DNA of 5,455 nt, taken from Comamonadaceae bacterium. Lineage in GTDB: Bacteria; Pseudomonadota; Gammaproteobacteria; Burkholderiales; Burkholderiaceae. The stretch spans positions 1 through 5,455 of the forward strand of contig CANCCJ010000168.1 of the NCBI GenBank assembly GCA_947374535.1, written 5' to 3'. This document shows positions 5,261 to 5,455 of this stretch, piece after piece (positions within the stretch are counted from its first letter, which is position 1; each line of letters opens with the position of its first letter). Made by a program: the position numbers and the translations under genes. Under the pieces are notes generated by a model. The model saw nothing but the letters and a program-made list of their open reading frames with translations. It ran no database searches and was not told the DNA's origin.

Positions 5261-5455
5261 TTACTTGGCGGCTTGCTTTTCAGCAAGAATGGTTTTTGCA
5301 CGTGCGATGCTGCGACGTGTAGAACGCAGTTGTGACGTGTTGTTGAGTTGTTGCGTACCTTTTTGCATGCGCAAGCCAAAGTGAGCTTTTTGCAACTCTT
5401 TGACTTCAGCTTCGAGGCCGGCAACGTCTTTTTGGCGCAGTTCAGCAGCTTTCAT
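5261..5455 (-). CDS. rpmC: 50S ribosomal protein L29
   Basis: L29 sits near the peptide exit tunnel of the large subunit, where it helps form the docking site for trigger factor and SRP. The 64-residue product is full length for the family. It begins [20 protein letters not shown], continues with [20 protein letters not shown] (the conserved F-x-L-R-x-Q region), and ends in the helical [15 protein letters not shown] segment. The ATG is the last three bases of the window, so its ribosome-binding site and the preceding gene (rplP is expected) lie outside. It is co-directional with rpsQ, 10 nt away, and surely cotranscribed with it. Confidence 0.97.
   Translation of the reverse strand: MKAAELRQKDVAGLEAEVKELQKAHFGLRMQKGTQQLNNTSQLRSTRRSIARAKTILAEKQAAK

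Noticed and set aside
5251..5424. An N-terminal extension of S17 overlapping rpmC
   Set aside because: S17 is about 85-90 residues long, and the ATG at 5250 has a good ribosome site.

Overview
The window reads as ordinary chromosomal DNA of a betaproteobacterium, most likely order Burkholderiales and plausibly the Comamonadaceae side. The reasons are the L29 and S17 sequences, a cytochrome c' very close to what I recall of the Alcaligenes/Achromobacter protein, and a stand-alone mannose-type EIIA - HPr - Enzyme I cluster with no sugar permease. This placement is from remembered family sequences, not a search.

Layout by region. (1) 1-2928, minus strand, reading right to left: a small lipoprotein of unknown function, an MFS transporter, mannose-family EIIA, HPr (ptsH) and the first 141 codons of Enzyme I (ptsI, cut by the window edge). 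These five genes are tightly packed (4-nt overlap, 25-nt gap, 32-nt overlap, 9-nt gap) and probably form one operon. (2) 2929-3092: a gap with two hairpins that probably end the cytochrome c' transcript, plus a possibly structured leader ahead of the lipoprotein. (3) 3093-4328: cytochrome c' (minus) and a membrane cytochrome b561-type protein (plus), divergent across about 100 nt that contain a small palindrome. (4) 4329-4382: a bidirectional terminator between the convergent cytochrome b and peroxiredoxin genes. (5) 4383-4889: a Prx5-type peroxiredoxin, minus strand. (6) 4890-5455: rpmC and rpsQ, the last two genes of the S10 ribosomal protein operon, closed by a strong 12-bp terminator stem.

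How the genes work together. Enzyme I takes phosphate from PEP, passes it to HPr His15 and then to EIIA His10. With no EIIB or EIIC visible here, this looks like a regulatory rather than a sugar-uptake PTS. Cytochrome c' (periplasmic, NO-binding) and the b-type cytochrome (inner membrane) are plausible redox partners in handling NO or electron flow. The peroxiredoxin removes peroxides in the cytoplasm. The ribosomal genes are housekeeping.

I found no mobile element, CRISPR array, tRNA, rRNA or clearly novel defence or biosynthetic system. The least explained items are the lipoprotein coupled to the MFS transporter, the leader ahead of it, and the EIIA/HPr overprint.
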